From Psychrobacillus sp. FSL K6-2836 (GTDB lineage: Bacteria; Bacillota; Bacilli; Bacillales_A; Planococcaceae), in the NCBI RefSeq assembly GCF_038003085.1, contig NZ_JBBOOM010000001.1:1736001-1800000 (forward strand): a stretch of DNA of 64,000 bases, read 5' to 3'. A model generated the notes under the pieces. It saw only the letters and a list, made by a program, of their open reading frames with translations, searched no databases and was not told where the DNA came from. Shown piece after piece: positions 43,483-51,667 of this stretch. The position numbers and the translations under genes were made by a program. Position 1 is the first letter of the stretch; every line of letters begins with the position of its first letter.

Positions 43483-44862
43483 TTGAAAAAATCGAAGGTC
43501 CATTTAGTTTCTGCTGCCTTGGCAAAGAATAATAACCAAGATCATTTCTATACCAATCAACATTTAGATTTTCTAGAAGAACAATCATCCGTAAATCACC
43601 ATTTAATGAATTCTATTTCTCAGCTGGACCAATCGTGTAAAACCATTTTAAGTGAAATACGTAACCAAAACCAATCACTGAACAAACTAAACAATAATCA
43701 TAAATACGATTATGTAAATTTAAAAAAGATATTGTTCAATCTTGCACAGACCACGAGGGGCTACGGATCACATTTACAGAAACAAACATACTCTCTGCAA
43801 AACATCAACGAACATCTTGATGAGCAATCTAAATTTAACGAGTTAAATAGTAAACGCACAACAAATCATGAAAAAGTGCTAAACCAGTTACAAGGAAGTA
43901 TAAATAGACAAAGAAATTTTCTGAATAACTTTGCTATCAAGCAAAGCAGTTCTTTCGATAACATTAAACACCAACTCGGTCATCAAGAGGAAGTAAATGT
44001 ACAGCTACAAAATCGATTAGATATACAAAATGATTCCATACAAAATGTGTTGGAAGAACAAAAGCGATTTTTTACTATAGTATCGAACTATTCGGAAGAA
44101 CAGAACCGTTTCCATGAAATAAAACAGGATCAGTTAATTCAAGAAAATAAAGAAACGTTTAATAATCTGCAATCCAAACTAGATCGCCAAGCAGAAGCAT
44201 TTCATCTGTTACACGAACAGTTTTATCGACAGAACGAAGCGATTAATAATTTATCTGAAAATCAAAACAGTCAATTTGATTTAGTCTTTAACCAATTAAA
44301 AGAACGAAACCACCTCAAAAAACAAGCTGGCGAGAAACAGCCGCTACCCGAGGAAATAGATGAATTAATATTAGAGGAAATCAAACTTCAAATTATCCAA
44401 CAGGATGATTTATACAATTATTTACAGGATAGTTTAAAAAGGCAGCAGGGCTTTCTACTCCAGCTCTCTGATAGTCTAAATAGACAGCTTGAAAAAATAA
44501 CAAATAATTTAGAAAGTCACTATTTACTCAATAAAAAATCAATGGATAGACAAGACTCACTAATTCGATTAAACGAAAAAATGCTAGACAATTTAAACAA
44601 ACAATACACACAACAAGAAAATTCACTAAAGGAAATAAAAGAATCAATAGAAAAAACGCTATATTCAAAAGGGAATATAGATAGATTTCTATCCAAACTT
44701 CCCCCAAACTATCCTATTACAGAAGTAACTGTAAGCGGATTAGCAATTGCTGTAGAAAAAATAATTCAAATCAATCAAAAAACGGGAATTGCGTTCTTTT
44801 CAAATGGCACGCAAACTATATCCGTGGATATCGAAAAAATTGAAGCTATTAAATGGGAATAA
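43483..44862 (+). CDS. Long coiled-coil protein with C-terminal LPPNY domain
   Basis: A TTG start follows AAAAGGAG by about ten bases; 459 aa. From about residue 25 to 395 the sequence is a Q/N/L-rich heptad pattern with recurring RQ..L and LD.Q motifs (NRQRNFLNNF, LDRQAEAFHLLHEQFYRQNE, LKRQQGFLLQLSDSLNRQLE), which predicts a long coiled coil made of degenerate repeats. The last 60 residues (FLSKLPPNYPITEVTVSGLA ... DIEKIEAIKW) are a small beta domain that also makes up nearly all of the 70-aa protein at 45119. It has no membrane segment or signal. The function is unknown; a structural or spore-associated role is a guess. Confidence 0.7.
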   Translation: MKKSKVHLVSAALAKNNNQDHFYTNQHLDFLEEQSSVNHHLMNSISQLDQSCKTILSEIRNQNQSLNKLNNNHKYDYVNLKKILFNLAQTTRGYGSHLQKQTYSLQNINEHLDEQSKFNELNSKRTTNHEKVLNQLQGSINRQRNFLNNFAIKQSSSFDNIKHQLGHQEEVNVQLQNRLDIQNDSIQNVLEEQKRFFTIVSNYSEEQNRFHEIKQDQLIQENKETFNNLQSKLDRQAEAFHLLHEQFYRQNEAINNLSENQNSQFDLVFNQLKERNHLKKQAGEKQPLPEEIDELILEEIKLQIIQQDDLYNYLQDSLKRQQGFLLQLSDSLNRQLEKITNNLESHYLLNKKSMDRQDSLIRLNEKMLDNLNKQYTQQENSLKEIKESIEKTLYSKGNIDRFLSKLPPNYPITEVTVSGLAIAVEKIIQINQKTGIAFFSNGTQTISVDIEKIEAIKWE

Positions 44863-44921
44863 AAAAGCGGGAGTAACGGTTGAAATCGCTTTTCATTTAC
44901 TTTTCCTTTTAGCTCGTTTTT

Positions 44922-44966
44922 AAAAATGGTTGGTCGTGACTTCCGTCATGTCCGACCTATTTTTCT
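44922..44966 (+). terminator. Terminator of the coiled-coil gene
   Basis: GGTTGGTCGTGAC and GTCATGTCCGACC form an imperfect stem with a TTCC loop, then TATTTTTCT. The arms resemble those of the terminator at 9021. Confidence 0.65.
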
Positions 44967-45118
44967 GTAAAATAGACTTCTTTTCCCACAAAGTTTCTCT
45001 TTCCAATAAATAAAACTATTTTAGTAAGATATAAACCTAGCGATAGATTATAACAATTAATATATTATAGTATTCCCTTTTTTAGAGGGGAAGTCTTTTA
45101 AGATGGAGGTGAATATAA

Positions 45119-45331
45119 TTGAACAATAGAAGAGATGGTATTTGTGGTTTATTAGAGAATCTACCGCCAAATTATCGCGTTGATGAGATTGTTGTAGATG
45201 GTCTTTCTACGACTGTATTTCGTTTTATAAGCTTTGACGAACGCACTGACCTTGCTTACTTTAGAGAAACAGGAGGCGAATTGGTTGTTGCAGATTGCCG
45301 TGAAATTTCCTTAATTGAATTCCCAGCCTAA
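45119..45331 (+). CDS. Small LPPNY-domain protein, 70 aa
   Basis: A TTG start lies seven bases after TGGAGGTGA. The product is nearly all one domain: LLENLPPNYRVDEIVVDGLS, a central RFISFDERTDLAYF strand and DCREISLIEF at the end. Position by position it matches the C-terminus of the 459-aa coiled-coil protein 250 bp upstream (LPPNY, V.GL, F.ID-type strands). The two genes therefore share one domain by duplication or fusion. No function is known to me. Confidence 0.78.
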   Translation: MNNRRDGICGLLENLPPNYRVDEIVVDGLSTTVFRFISFDERTDLAYFRETGGELVVADCREISLIEFPA

Positions 45332-45602
45332 ATTCAATGTTTTGCTGTAGTTCATAGTTATAAATTGTAACTTCATTAGTAAATTATTAGGACAGACCTT
45401 TTGCCTCAATATGTTTACTAATGGAGTCTACTTACTAGCAAGTGTGAGATTGTTCCAAATGATCTCTTACATATACTATGTATATTAATAAAAAAGAGAT
45501 CCAGCGAGTAGGTAGTGTCCCATTAAAGTTAGAGTAAAAAATCTAACTTTTGGCGTGCGGCACCGTTCTAACTTCGCTGAATCCCTTTATTTTTCATGGA
45601 GA
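45332..45602. other. Intergenic stretch with a hairpin of unclear origin
   Basis: No gene is seen. AAAGTTAGA (45526-45534) and TCTAACTTT (about 45542-45550) form a perfect hairpin inside a GTGTCCCATT...TTCTAACTTC context. It may be a MITE-like remnant or the terminator of one of the convergent genes. Confidence 0.45.
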
Positions 45603-46340
45603 TTAATCTAATATTTTTACTTTCACTTCTTTGCGTCCCCAATTGATCGCTGCTTGTTTTGATGGGATGAAAATATCTATTTTATTTCCTTTTATGGCAC
45701 CGCCTGTATCACCAGCAATTGCTTCTCCATAACCCTCTACCCATACTTTTGATCCTAAGGGAATTACATTTGGATCAACAGAAATAACTTTTTGGTTTGG
45801 ATTAGCTTTTAGATTAATGCCAGTCGCTGTGATTCCTGAGCATCCTGCGCATGACGCTGTATATGCTGTAGAGGTCATTGTTAACTCTTTCGCAGCAGTA
45901 GCAGCAGGTTTAGTCTCTGATGGTGTATTAGAAGTAACAGAAGTTTTCGTAGCTCCTTTTACCTCGGGCTGTGTAACCTTCGATCCTTTCAACACTAATT
46001 TGTCACCAGGTATGATTAAATCACTTGTTAGCTGATTGTTCGACATTAGTTGTTTTACAGTCACATTATGTTTTTCTGCAATAGTAGATAATGTATCTCC
46101 TGAAACAACGATATACGTTTCTAGAGCTCCCTCCACTCTTAACTGTTGAGATGGGTATATAACGGTTGAATTAAGATCGTTCCATTGTTGTAAGTCTTGC
46201 ACACTAACATTCTCTGCTTGAGAAATTGACCAAAGTGTATCTCCTTTTTCTACCGTATGAACGTTTGACGCAGACGCTTGTCCTGCCGCTCCTACTGATA
46301 GTGTTACAAATGCGGTTAGTGCAATAATGTGTTTTTTCAT
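45603..46340 (-). CDS. Secreted LysM/3D-domain cell-wall protein
   Basis: The start is the ATG at 46340 (245 aa) behind AAGGAGG; longer in-frame starts have no ribosome site. A signal peptide (residues 1-24, cleavage after ASA) leads to two LysM domains: VHTVEKGDTLWSISQAENVS near residue 26 and YIVVSGDTLSTIAEKHNVTV near 76. A Thr/Lys linker follows, then a 3D domain (about 160-245) with SVDPNVIPLGSKVWVEGYGE, AGDTGGAIKGNKIDIF and three conserved Asp residues. It resembles YocH/YabE-type muralytic or wall-associated enzymes that bind and probably cut peptidoglycan. Confidence 0.92.
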   Translation of the reverse strand: MKKHIIALTAFVTLSVGAAGQASASNVHTVEKGDTLWSISQAENVSVQDLQQWNDLNSTVIYPSQQLRVEGALETYIVVSGDTLSTIAEKHNVTVKQLMSNNQLTSDLIIPGDKLVLKGSKVTQPEVKGATKTSVTSNTPSETKPAATAAKELTMTSTAYTASCAGCSGITATGINLKANPNQKVISVDPNVIPLGSKVWVEGYGEAIAGDTGGAIKGNKIDIFIPSKQAAINWGRKEVKVKILD

Positions 46341-46469
46341 AAAATGAATTTCCTCCTTTTCACTAACGAGATTCATCATACCACCTACATATGACAGAAC
46401 CATTGCATTATCATTAGGTAAAAATATCATTTATATGACAAGATTCGACATAATGCAACATTTGTAATA

Positions 46470-47084
46470 TTACTTCTTCAGGAACTTATTATGCCATTTC
46501 GATAAGATAAGTAAGGCGATCACACAACCAATGAATGCCAAAGCCATATCCCATTGAGCATCCCACTGATCCCCTTGCATACCTACAAAGTCTTTAGAAG
46601 CCTTGCCACCTTTCGAAACTTTCGTACTTAACCATTCAATAATTTCATATAACGCTGCGATGGATAAGACGATGCTTGTCGTGATTCCAAACAGCCATGC
46701 CCCTTTTGATAATGGGGTAAGACGTAGCAGTGTTTCTCTTACTACAATCGCAGAGAAACCTTTAAAGAAATGTCCCATACGGTCATAATTATTTCGTTTT
46801 AAATCAAATTCATCTTTAATCCAATTAAACAACGGAACCTCGGAATATGTATAATGACCTCCTATAAATGTAAGAATACATAAAAAGGAAATAATTACAT
46901 ATGACAGCGTGGTGAATCGAAATTTCTTATAGGTTAAGACAAGTATGGTTATAATAACCACTCCAGGACTTACTTCTGCTAACCAATCGAGATAATCTAA
47001 TGGTTTGATCACTGACCATAATAAAACGAAGATAACGATAGCAAAAAGGATAATATGTATTTTAGAATTTTTTTTATACTTCAA
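46470..47084 (-). CDS. DUF2238 (YjdF-like) membrane protein
   Basis: The 204-aa protein has about six hydrophobic segments. The family motif FDLKRNNYDRMGHFFKGFSAIVVRE occurs near residue 92, then LYEIIEWLSTKVSK and GDQWDAQWDMALAFIGC. DUF2238 proteins are integral membrane proteins of unknown role. It is transcribed divergently from the YdaT-like gene with about 110 bp between starts. GAGGAGGGAG precedes the ATG. Confidence 0.88.
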   Translation of the reverse strand: MKYKKNSKIHIILFAIVIFVLLWSVIKPLDYLDWLAEVSPGVVIITILVLTYKKFRFTTLSYVIISFLCILTFIGGHYTYSEVPLFNWIKDEFDLKRNNYDRMGHFFKGFSAIVVRETLLRLTPLSKGAWLFGITTSIVLSIAALYEIIEWLSTKVSKGGKASKDFVGMQGDQWDAQWDMALAFIGCVIALLILSKWHNKFLKK

Positions 47085-47144
47085 CGGACTCCCTCCTCTT
47101 TATCATTTAGATTGTCCAAAATAGCATTTGATGATTCATAAAAC

Positions 47145-47169
47145 GTTTCAGACTCTAAGAAACGGGAAA
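47145..47169 (+). promoter_or_regulatory. Sigma-B promoter of the YdaT-like gene
   Basis: GTTTCA (47145-47150) and GGGAAA (47164-47169) with a 13-bp spacer match the sigma-B consensus. They lie 24 bp upstream of the start codon. B. subtilis ydaT is a known sigma-B general-stress gene, which agrees. Confidence 0.82.
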
Positions 47170-47193
47170 ACGAATGCTAAGGAGGCGTTAAAA

Positions 47194-47559
47194 ATGCCGT
47201 GGAATAAAAATGATTATCCAGATTCTATGAAAAACTTAGATGTAAGTGTACGAGAGAAAGCCATCGAAATTGCTAATGCATTATTAAGAGATAATTACGA
47301 GGAGGGACGAGCCATTTCCATTGCCACTTCTCAGGCACGAAAAGCGATACACGGGGATGAGGAGGATCGTGTTACATACGAAGTTATTTCTCGTGAAACT
47401 GACTGGATGCTCAGAAGGGTAGATGGCAAACGAGCCATTCTTGTAGAGGAAACGAAAGAGAACTTACTCCAAAAAGCAAAACCATATGTGAATGAACAAA
47501 ACGGAATACTAACGGTTTATGAGGAAGATGGCTCAGTCGAAGATACGTTATATGAATGA
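47194..47559 (+). CDS. General stress protein, DUF2188 family (YdaT-like)
   Basis: The start is the ATG at 47194 (121 aa), eight bases after AAGGAGG; an upstream ATG at 47128 precedes the predicted promoter and is not used. The N-terminal half (MPWNKNDYPDSMKNLDVSVREKA) is the ChaB/YdaT-like part. The C-terminal half (YEVISRETDWMLRRVDGKRA ... TVYEEDGSVEDTLYE) is a DUF2188 repeat. It is a small cytoplasmic protein of unknown mechanism made under general stress. Confidence 0.87.
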   Translation: MPWNKNDYPDSMKNLDVSVREKAIEIANALLRDNYEEGRAISIATSQARKAIHGDEEDRVTYEVISRETDWMLRRVDGKRAILVEETKENLLQKAKPYVNEQNGILTVYEEDGSVEDTLYE

Positions 47560-47624
47560 ATAAATGAACAGCAGCACAGAGTTGCTCCTCTGCTATTTAT
47601 TCGCCACACAAAACAACAAATAAT

Positions 47625-47657
47625 AGCCAACACCATATTATTAGTGTTGGCTTTTAT
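47625..47657 (+). terminator. Terminator after the YdaT-like gene
   Basis: AGCCAACAC (47625-47633) and GTGTTGGCT (47644-47652) with TTTTATAA after it. Confidence 0.75.
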
Positions 47658-47821
47658 AACGTTTAGCATTGTCTAAATGATTTACCACGATTCTTTAAAT
47701 CTTCTTCTATTCGTTGTTTTCATGTATGATTTATTTTTCACCTTCACGAAGTTCATTATTCACTACATTCACAATCACATCTACTAGAGCAGTAGCTCAA
47801 GGCGGGTTTTAATAAGTAGTT

Positions 47822-48601
47822 CTATTTTAAATAAAACAGACCACCATTTATAATTTCTATCTTTATTCTTGCTTCGTATTGTTGCTGTAATGCAGTTTTC
47901 TCCATCTCGTAGCATTCAGGTCTTTCCTCTACTCCCTCATAAAAGAATTCTAACACCCGTATATCTCGCTGCCATCTTTTTTTGGCTTGTTCGGCCCATG
48001 AATGATCATCCTGCTGAATAACGTTTTCAACCACTCCATCTAAACGCTCTAAACCCCGAACTGGTTTTATAACGTAAGGTAATAAAAAAGCATTTGGCTG
48101 CATTGTAGAAGCGATATTCTTCTCGATTAAAGAAGCATGAAAATCCGTTATTATATTGCCATTCATTAGATTAATACCTAAGGAATGGAGCATTTCTTTC
48201 GTTTGGTTACTGTAATAGGAAACTTTATAGTTCACCCCTAGCCAGGGAGTTAATATTGGACGTTTAATCGTCTCTTCCACCTGCTCAAACATTTGGATAA
48301 AAGCACCCATTTCATGTGTTGCTTTAAAGAGTTGGCCAAGTCGTGGTGATCCAAAGTGTACCAATTCCCCCTTGATATTATCTTTTAGCTTTCTTTGGTC
48401 CGTTATTAATGTGAGCTGTGACGGACAAGGTACTGCCCCTACACTTTCGACGTATTGCCAATAATAAGGTCTATTCATAATTCGTTTATCCATATCAATC
48501 GTCAGCTGAACGGTAAGATAGTGATCCGTGTCATTCACGAACTGACAATTATTTTCTGAGAAAAAAGTTCGTAAGTACTGTTGAACTTGTTGCGGATACA
48601 T
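47822..48601 (-). CDS. yqhG: YqhG family protein
   Basis: The 259-aa protein matches the Bacillus YqhG family: it starts YPQQVQQYLRTFFSENNCQF and contains LTVQLTIDMDKRIMNRPYYWQYVE near residue 27 and LTPWLGVNYKVSYYS near 118. The function is unknown. It lies 26 bp downstream of the SNF2 helicase gene in the same order as yqhH-yqhG of B. subtilis, so the pair is a conserved unit. AAAGGAGG precedes the ATG. No membrane segment. Confidence 0.88.
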   Translation of the reverse strand: MYPQQVQQYLRTFFSENNCQFVNDTDHYLTVQLTIDMDKRIMNRPYYWQYVESVGAVPCPSQLTLITDQRKLKDNIKGELVHFGSPRLGQLFKATHEMGAFIQMFEQVEETIKRPILTPWLGVNYKVSYYSNQTKEMLHSLGINLMNGNIITDFHASLIEKNIASTMQPNAFLLPYVIKPVRGLERLDGVVENVIQQDDHSWAEQAKKRWQRDIRVLEFFYEGVEERPECYEMEKTALQQQYEARIKIEIINGGLFYLK

Positions 48602-48627
48602 TTATATCCTCCTTTACATGTTCCAAT

Positions 48628-50160
48628 TTAAATTGTTTTTTGGAAAGCGGACAATATATCATCTAAATCACCTACAACCTTTTCAAAAACATCAATTTTT
48701 TTGTAGAGTAGCTGTAATATATCTATCTCAATCGTGTTATCAATTGCCAAATTATAAATATGAACGTCATGTTCTTGCCCTAACCGGTGCACACGTCCTA
48801 TTCGCTGTTCTAACTTCATCGGGTTCCATGGCAAATCATAATTGATCACATGATGACAGAATTGAAGGTTAATACCTTCCCCACCTGATTCAGTAGCTAT
48901 CAATACTTGAGCATGCTCTTTGAATAAATGCTTCATATAATCTCTCTTATTTTTATTGAATTTCCCATTAAAAAGCACACTCGTAATACCTTTTGTGTGT
49001 AAATACCACTGTAAGTATGCTTGGCTTGCTTTATATTCTGTAAAAATAATTACTTTATCCTTTGCTTGTGATATTATTTCGTATGCTTTCTCTGCTTTTG
49101 AATTTATTTCTAATGCCATTAATCTTTGCATAACATTTTCTATAGAAGCATTTTCCTCTGGATTTGTACAATTTTGCCGCATTTTATTTAATGTAAGGAA
49201 TGTAGCCTCCTTGCTACTACACATTTCCTTCTGCAGTGTAATCATCGAAAAGGCACCTGAGAATACAGGTGAGATATTTTTTAAATCCACTATCATTTCG
49301 TACACTTCTTTTTCTTCGTTTGTAAACTGTATTGGAATAATATTTACTTGGCGATTCGTCCACTCTATTCCCGTGTCCTGTCTACGATTTCGTACCATCA
49401 CCTGGTTTACTAATTCCTTCAAGTAGTCATCATGCTCTAAATCATGTTTGCTAGCAGAGAATGCCGATTGGAACGTTTCGTAATTTCCAAGATGACCTGG
49501 TTTTAGTAAAGAAATAAGGTTAAATAACTCAAACACATCATTTTGAACAGGAGTAGCAGTTAACAGTAAGCAAAACTTCTTCTTTAAGCTTTGCACAAAC
49601 TCGTAGATTTTGGTTTTGTGGTTTTTTAACTTATGTGCCTCATCAATAATAATCATGTCATAATCCTGCGCAAAGATAAGTTCTCTGTGAGGACTTTTTT
49701 TCGCTGTATCCATGCTTAGAACGATAACGTCACAATGTTCTAATGGAGTATTTTTCTTATAAGGCACTGCTGGTATATAAAATTTATAATGCAGCTCCTC
49801 CACCCATTGATTGATGAGTGAGGCAGGAGCCAGTATTAAAGCCTTCTTTACCAGTCCACGAACAAGATATTCTTTCAATATCAAACCTGCTTCAATTGTT
49901 TTACCAAGTCCCACCTCATCAGCCAATATTGCTTTTCCATTCATTCTTTCAATAACTGTTTCCGCAACCTTTAATTGATGTTCAAGCGGCTTTAAATTAG
50001 TCAAATACTTAGGAGATTGAAGACCTGTAAACTCTGTGATTAAACTATTTTTTGCAATATCATAGCTCATATTATAAAGAGTCCAATTATCCCATGGCTC
50101 AACATTTTCTAGCCGTTTAATAAATCCCTCTGCCCATTCCGATGACCTTTCGATAATCAT
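48628..50160 (-). CDS. yqhH: SNF2-family helicase-like ATPase (YqhH)
   Basis: Helicase motifs of the SNF2 type are complete: Walker A ILADEVGLGKTIEAG near residue 76, DEAH in MIIIDEAHKLKNHKTK near 171, LLTATPVQND near 196, and the C-terminal GGEGINLQFCHHVINYDLPW and RIGRVHRLGQEH near 460. The ATG at 50160 (510 aa) is six bases after AGGTG; ATG 50166 and GTG 50169 are alternatives. It is an ATP-driven nucleic-acid translocase of unknown target. The divergent region leads to the tRNA cluster. Confidence 0.93.
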   Translation of the reverse strand: MIIERSSEWAEGFIKRLENVEPWDNWTLYNMSYDIAKNSLITEFTGLQSPKYLTNLKPLEHQLKVAETVIERMNGKAILADEVGLGKTIEAGLILKEYLVRGLVKKALILAPASLINQWVEELHYKFYIPAVPYKKNTPLEHCDVIVLSMDTAKKSPHRELIFAQDYDMIIIDEAHKLKNHKTKIYEFVQSLKKKFCLLLTATPVQNDVFELFNLISLLKPGHLGNYETFQSAFSASKHDLEHDDYLKELVNQVMVRNRRQDTGIEWTNRQVNIIPIQFTNEEKEVYEMIVDLKNISPVFSGAFSMITLQKEMCSSKEATFLTLNKMRQNCTNPEENASIENVMQRLMALEINSKAEKAYEIISQAKDKVIIFTEYKASQAYLQWYLHTKGITSVLFNGKFNKNKRDYMKHLFKEHAQVLIATESGGEGINLQFCHHVINYDLPWNPMKLEQRIGRVHRLGQEHDVHIYNLAIDNTIEIDILQLLYKKIDVFEKVVGDLDDILSAFQKTI

Positions 50161-50347
50161 TTCCATCACCTCATATTACTTTTCCTTATGATGTCCCAAA
50201 AATAGAAGTGTATGTTTAAGGTTGTGAAATAAAGAGATAGTGAATTTACATAACTATAACTTTGCGACATTTTCGGAAATCAAAACACAAAGAATCTACC
50301 AAAATCCGCCGTTTTAGAAACTAATTTAAATTTTTCACAAAAAAACA

Positions 50348-50377
50348 TTGCCTTTCAGGACAATAATGTTATATAAT
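50348..50377 (+). promoter_or_regulatory. Promoter of the tRNA cluster
   Basis: TTGCCT (50348-50353) and TATAAT (50372-50377), spacer 18 bp, 51 bp before the first tRNA. Confidence 0.65.
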
Positions 50378-50428
50378 ATAAAAGTCGCAAATGATGTTTT
50401 GGAAAATATCCAATCTATTATTTTCTTT

Positions 50429-50521
50429 GGAGGAATACCCAAGTTCGGCTGAAGGGATCGGTCTTGAAAACCGACAGGCGGGTCATACCGCGCGGGGGTT
50501 CGAATCCCTCTTCCTCCTCCA
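50429..50521 (+). tRNA. tRNA-Ser (UGA)
   Basis: A 93-nt tRNA with acceptor stem GGAGGAA/TTCCTCC, anticodon TGA in CTTGAAA, a long variable arm (CAGGCGGGTCATACCGCGCG, class II), a GGTTCGAATCC T-arm and encoded CCA. Confidence 0.97.
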
Positions 50522-50554
50522 TTTTTATTTTTTGAAAGTTGTATATTTATTATT

Positions 50555-50569
50555 GTCGCGGGTGGAGCA
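50555..50569 (+). repeat. Fragment resembling the 5' end of tRNA-fMet
   Basis: GTCGCGGGTGGAGCA repeats the 5' flank and first 14 bases of the intact tRNA-fMet (GTCGCGGGGTGGAGCA at 50674-50689) with one G missing. A perfect hairpin, AATCGCTTT/AAAGCGATT, starts just after it. There is no matching 3' half. Confidence 0.65.
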
Positions 50570-50675
50570 AATCGCTTTACGAAGAAAGCGATTAACACCG
50601 ATGCAGGCGTCAGCCGAAACAGGTGTCCTACTTTTCTTGAGCGCAGTATCATTGTGTTTGTAAGTATATTAACGT

Positions 50676-50750
<75 letters not shown>

Positions 50751-50753
50751 AAT

Positions 50754-50829
50754 GGTCCCGTGGTGTAGCGGTTAACATGCCTGCCTGTCACGCAGGAGAT
50801 CGCCGGTTCGATCCCGGTCGGGACCGCCA
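50754..50829 (+). tRNA. tRNA-Asp (GUC)
   Basis: The acceptor stem is GGTCCCG/CGGGACC, the anticodon GTC in CTGTCAC, the T-arm GGTTCGATCC, and CCA is encoded. It starts three bases after tRNA-fMet. Confidence 0.97.
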
Positions 50830-50850
50830 TTTTTTAGATTGAGATTTAGG

Positions 50851-50955
50851 ATAAGCAAGCAGGTCGAGGAAGCAATCGAGCGAAAGAAGGAGCGTACTCA
50901 AGTACGTGACTGATAGAGCAAGTGAAGCTGACGAAGAGATGCGCAGCTTAGCACA
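50851..50955 (+). repeat. Direct repeat, unit 1, within the tRNA cluster
   Basis: A 105-bp unit starting ATAAGCAAGCAGGTC with the core GAAGGAGCGTACTCAAGTAC and ending GATGCGCAGCTTAGCACA. It is about 85% identical to unit 2. The core GTACTCAAGTAC is a small palindrome. Confidence 0.85.
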
Positions 50956-50974
50956 AATCGTATAGAAGTTTGGA

Positions 50975-51079
50975 ATAAGCAAGCAGGTCAAGGAAACGAA
51001 CGAGTGAAAGAAGGAGCGTACTCAAGTACGTGACTGATTGAACGACTGAAGTTGACGAAGAGATGCGTAGCTTAGTGTA
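50975..51079 (+). repeat. Direct repeat, unit 2, within the tRNA cluster
   Basis: The second copy of the 105-bp unit, offset by 124 bp, with the same core and ending GATGCGTAGCTTAGTGTA. It lies directly before tRNA-Phe. The two units fill nearly the whole Asp-Phe gap (50830-51088), which holds no gene. Confidence 0.85.
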
Positions 51080-51088
51080 AACTGACAT

Positions 51089-51164
51089 GGCTCAGTAGCT
51101 CAGTCGGTAGAGCAAAGGACTGAAAATCCTTGTGTCGGCGGTTCGATTCCGTCCTGAGCCACCA
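51089..51164 (+). tRNA. tRNA-Phe (GAA)
   Basis: The acceptor stem is GGCTCAG/CTGAGCC, the anticodon GAA in CTGAAAA, with a GGTTCGATTCC T-arm and encoded CCA. Confidence 0.97.
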
Positions 51165-51170
51165 TATTGT

Positions 51171-51241
51171 GCGGGTGTAGTTTAGTGGTAAAACCTCAGC
51201 CTTCCAAGCTGATGATGAGAGTTCGATTCTCTTCACCCGCT
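51171..51241 (+). tRNA. tRNA-Gly (UCC)
   Basis: The acceptor stem is GCGGGTG/CACCCGC, the anticodon TCC in CTTCCAA, and the T-arm GAGTTCGATTCTC. The 3' end reads TTCA, so CCA is not encoded, unlike the other four tRNAs here. Confidence 0.95.
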
Positions 51242-51253
51242 TCATAAAGTTAG

Positions 51254-51293
51254 AAGACCTATTGATGCAAAGATCAATAGGTCTTCTTTTTTG
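51254..51293 (+). terminator. Bidirectional terminator of the tRNA cluster and tlp
   Basis: AAGACCTATTGAT and ATCAATAGGTCTT form a perfect 13-bp stem followed by CTTTTTTG. The minus-strand tlp gene ends at the same place. Confidence 0.93.
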
Positions 51294-51521
51294 TTATTTT
51301 TTGCGAGCTTCTGCCTCGTCTAAAATTTCTCTTCGAAAACCTTCAATACTTTCTTTTCTACGTTTGTTTTTCTCTTGGATAGCTTCTCGATCATTACCAG
51401 TAGTGTGTTCCATCGTCTCTTCTGCGGCCTCCATATTCTCCTTCGTATTATTCACCATTTTCTTCAACTTTCTCACATTATCTGATCGATCATCTGGTTT
51501 TGGCTTATTGTTATCAGTCAC
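51294..51521 (-). CDS. tlp: Small acid-soluble spore protein Tlp
   Basis: The 75-aa protein matches Bacillus Tlp along its whole length: KPKPDDRSDNVRKLKKMVNN, ENMEAAEETMEH, IQEKNKRRKESIEGFRREI and DEAEARKK. The start is a GTG seven bases after AGGAGG. Tlp is a minor SASP made in the forespore under sigma-F/G and is degraded during germination. Upstream on the minus strand GAATA and CGATAAAA resemble a forespore-sigma promoter, but the -10 is imperfect. The gene shows the organism is a spore former. Confidence 0.93.
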   Translation of the reverse strand: MTDNNKPKPDDRSDNVRKLKKMVNNTKENMEAAEETMEHTTGNDREAIQEKNKRRKESIEGFRREILDEAEARKK

Positions 51522-51667
51522 TTCAATTCCTCCTTTTTTGTCATACGCATTTTATCGTCCCCTATCTCTTTAAAAATATTCGGATATTCTAAATTTCTTT
51601 TATTGGCTGGAATAATAATTTCCAATTGGGACAAGATAAGTAGGAGAAAAAATAATGAGGGGCGGTA

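Noticed and set aside
50851-51079. CRISPR array
   Set aside because: There are two 105-bp units with no short spacers and no cas genes.
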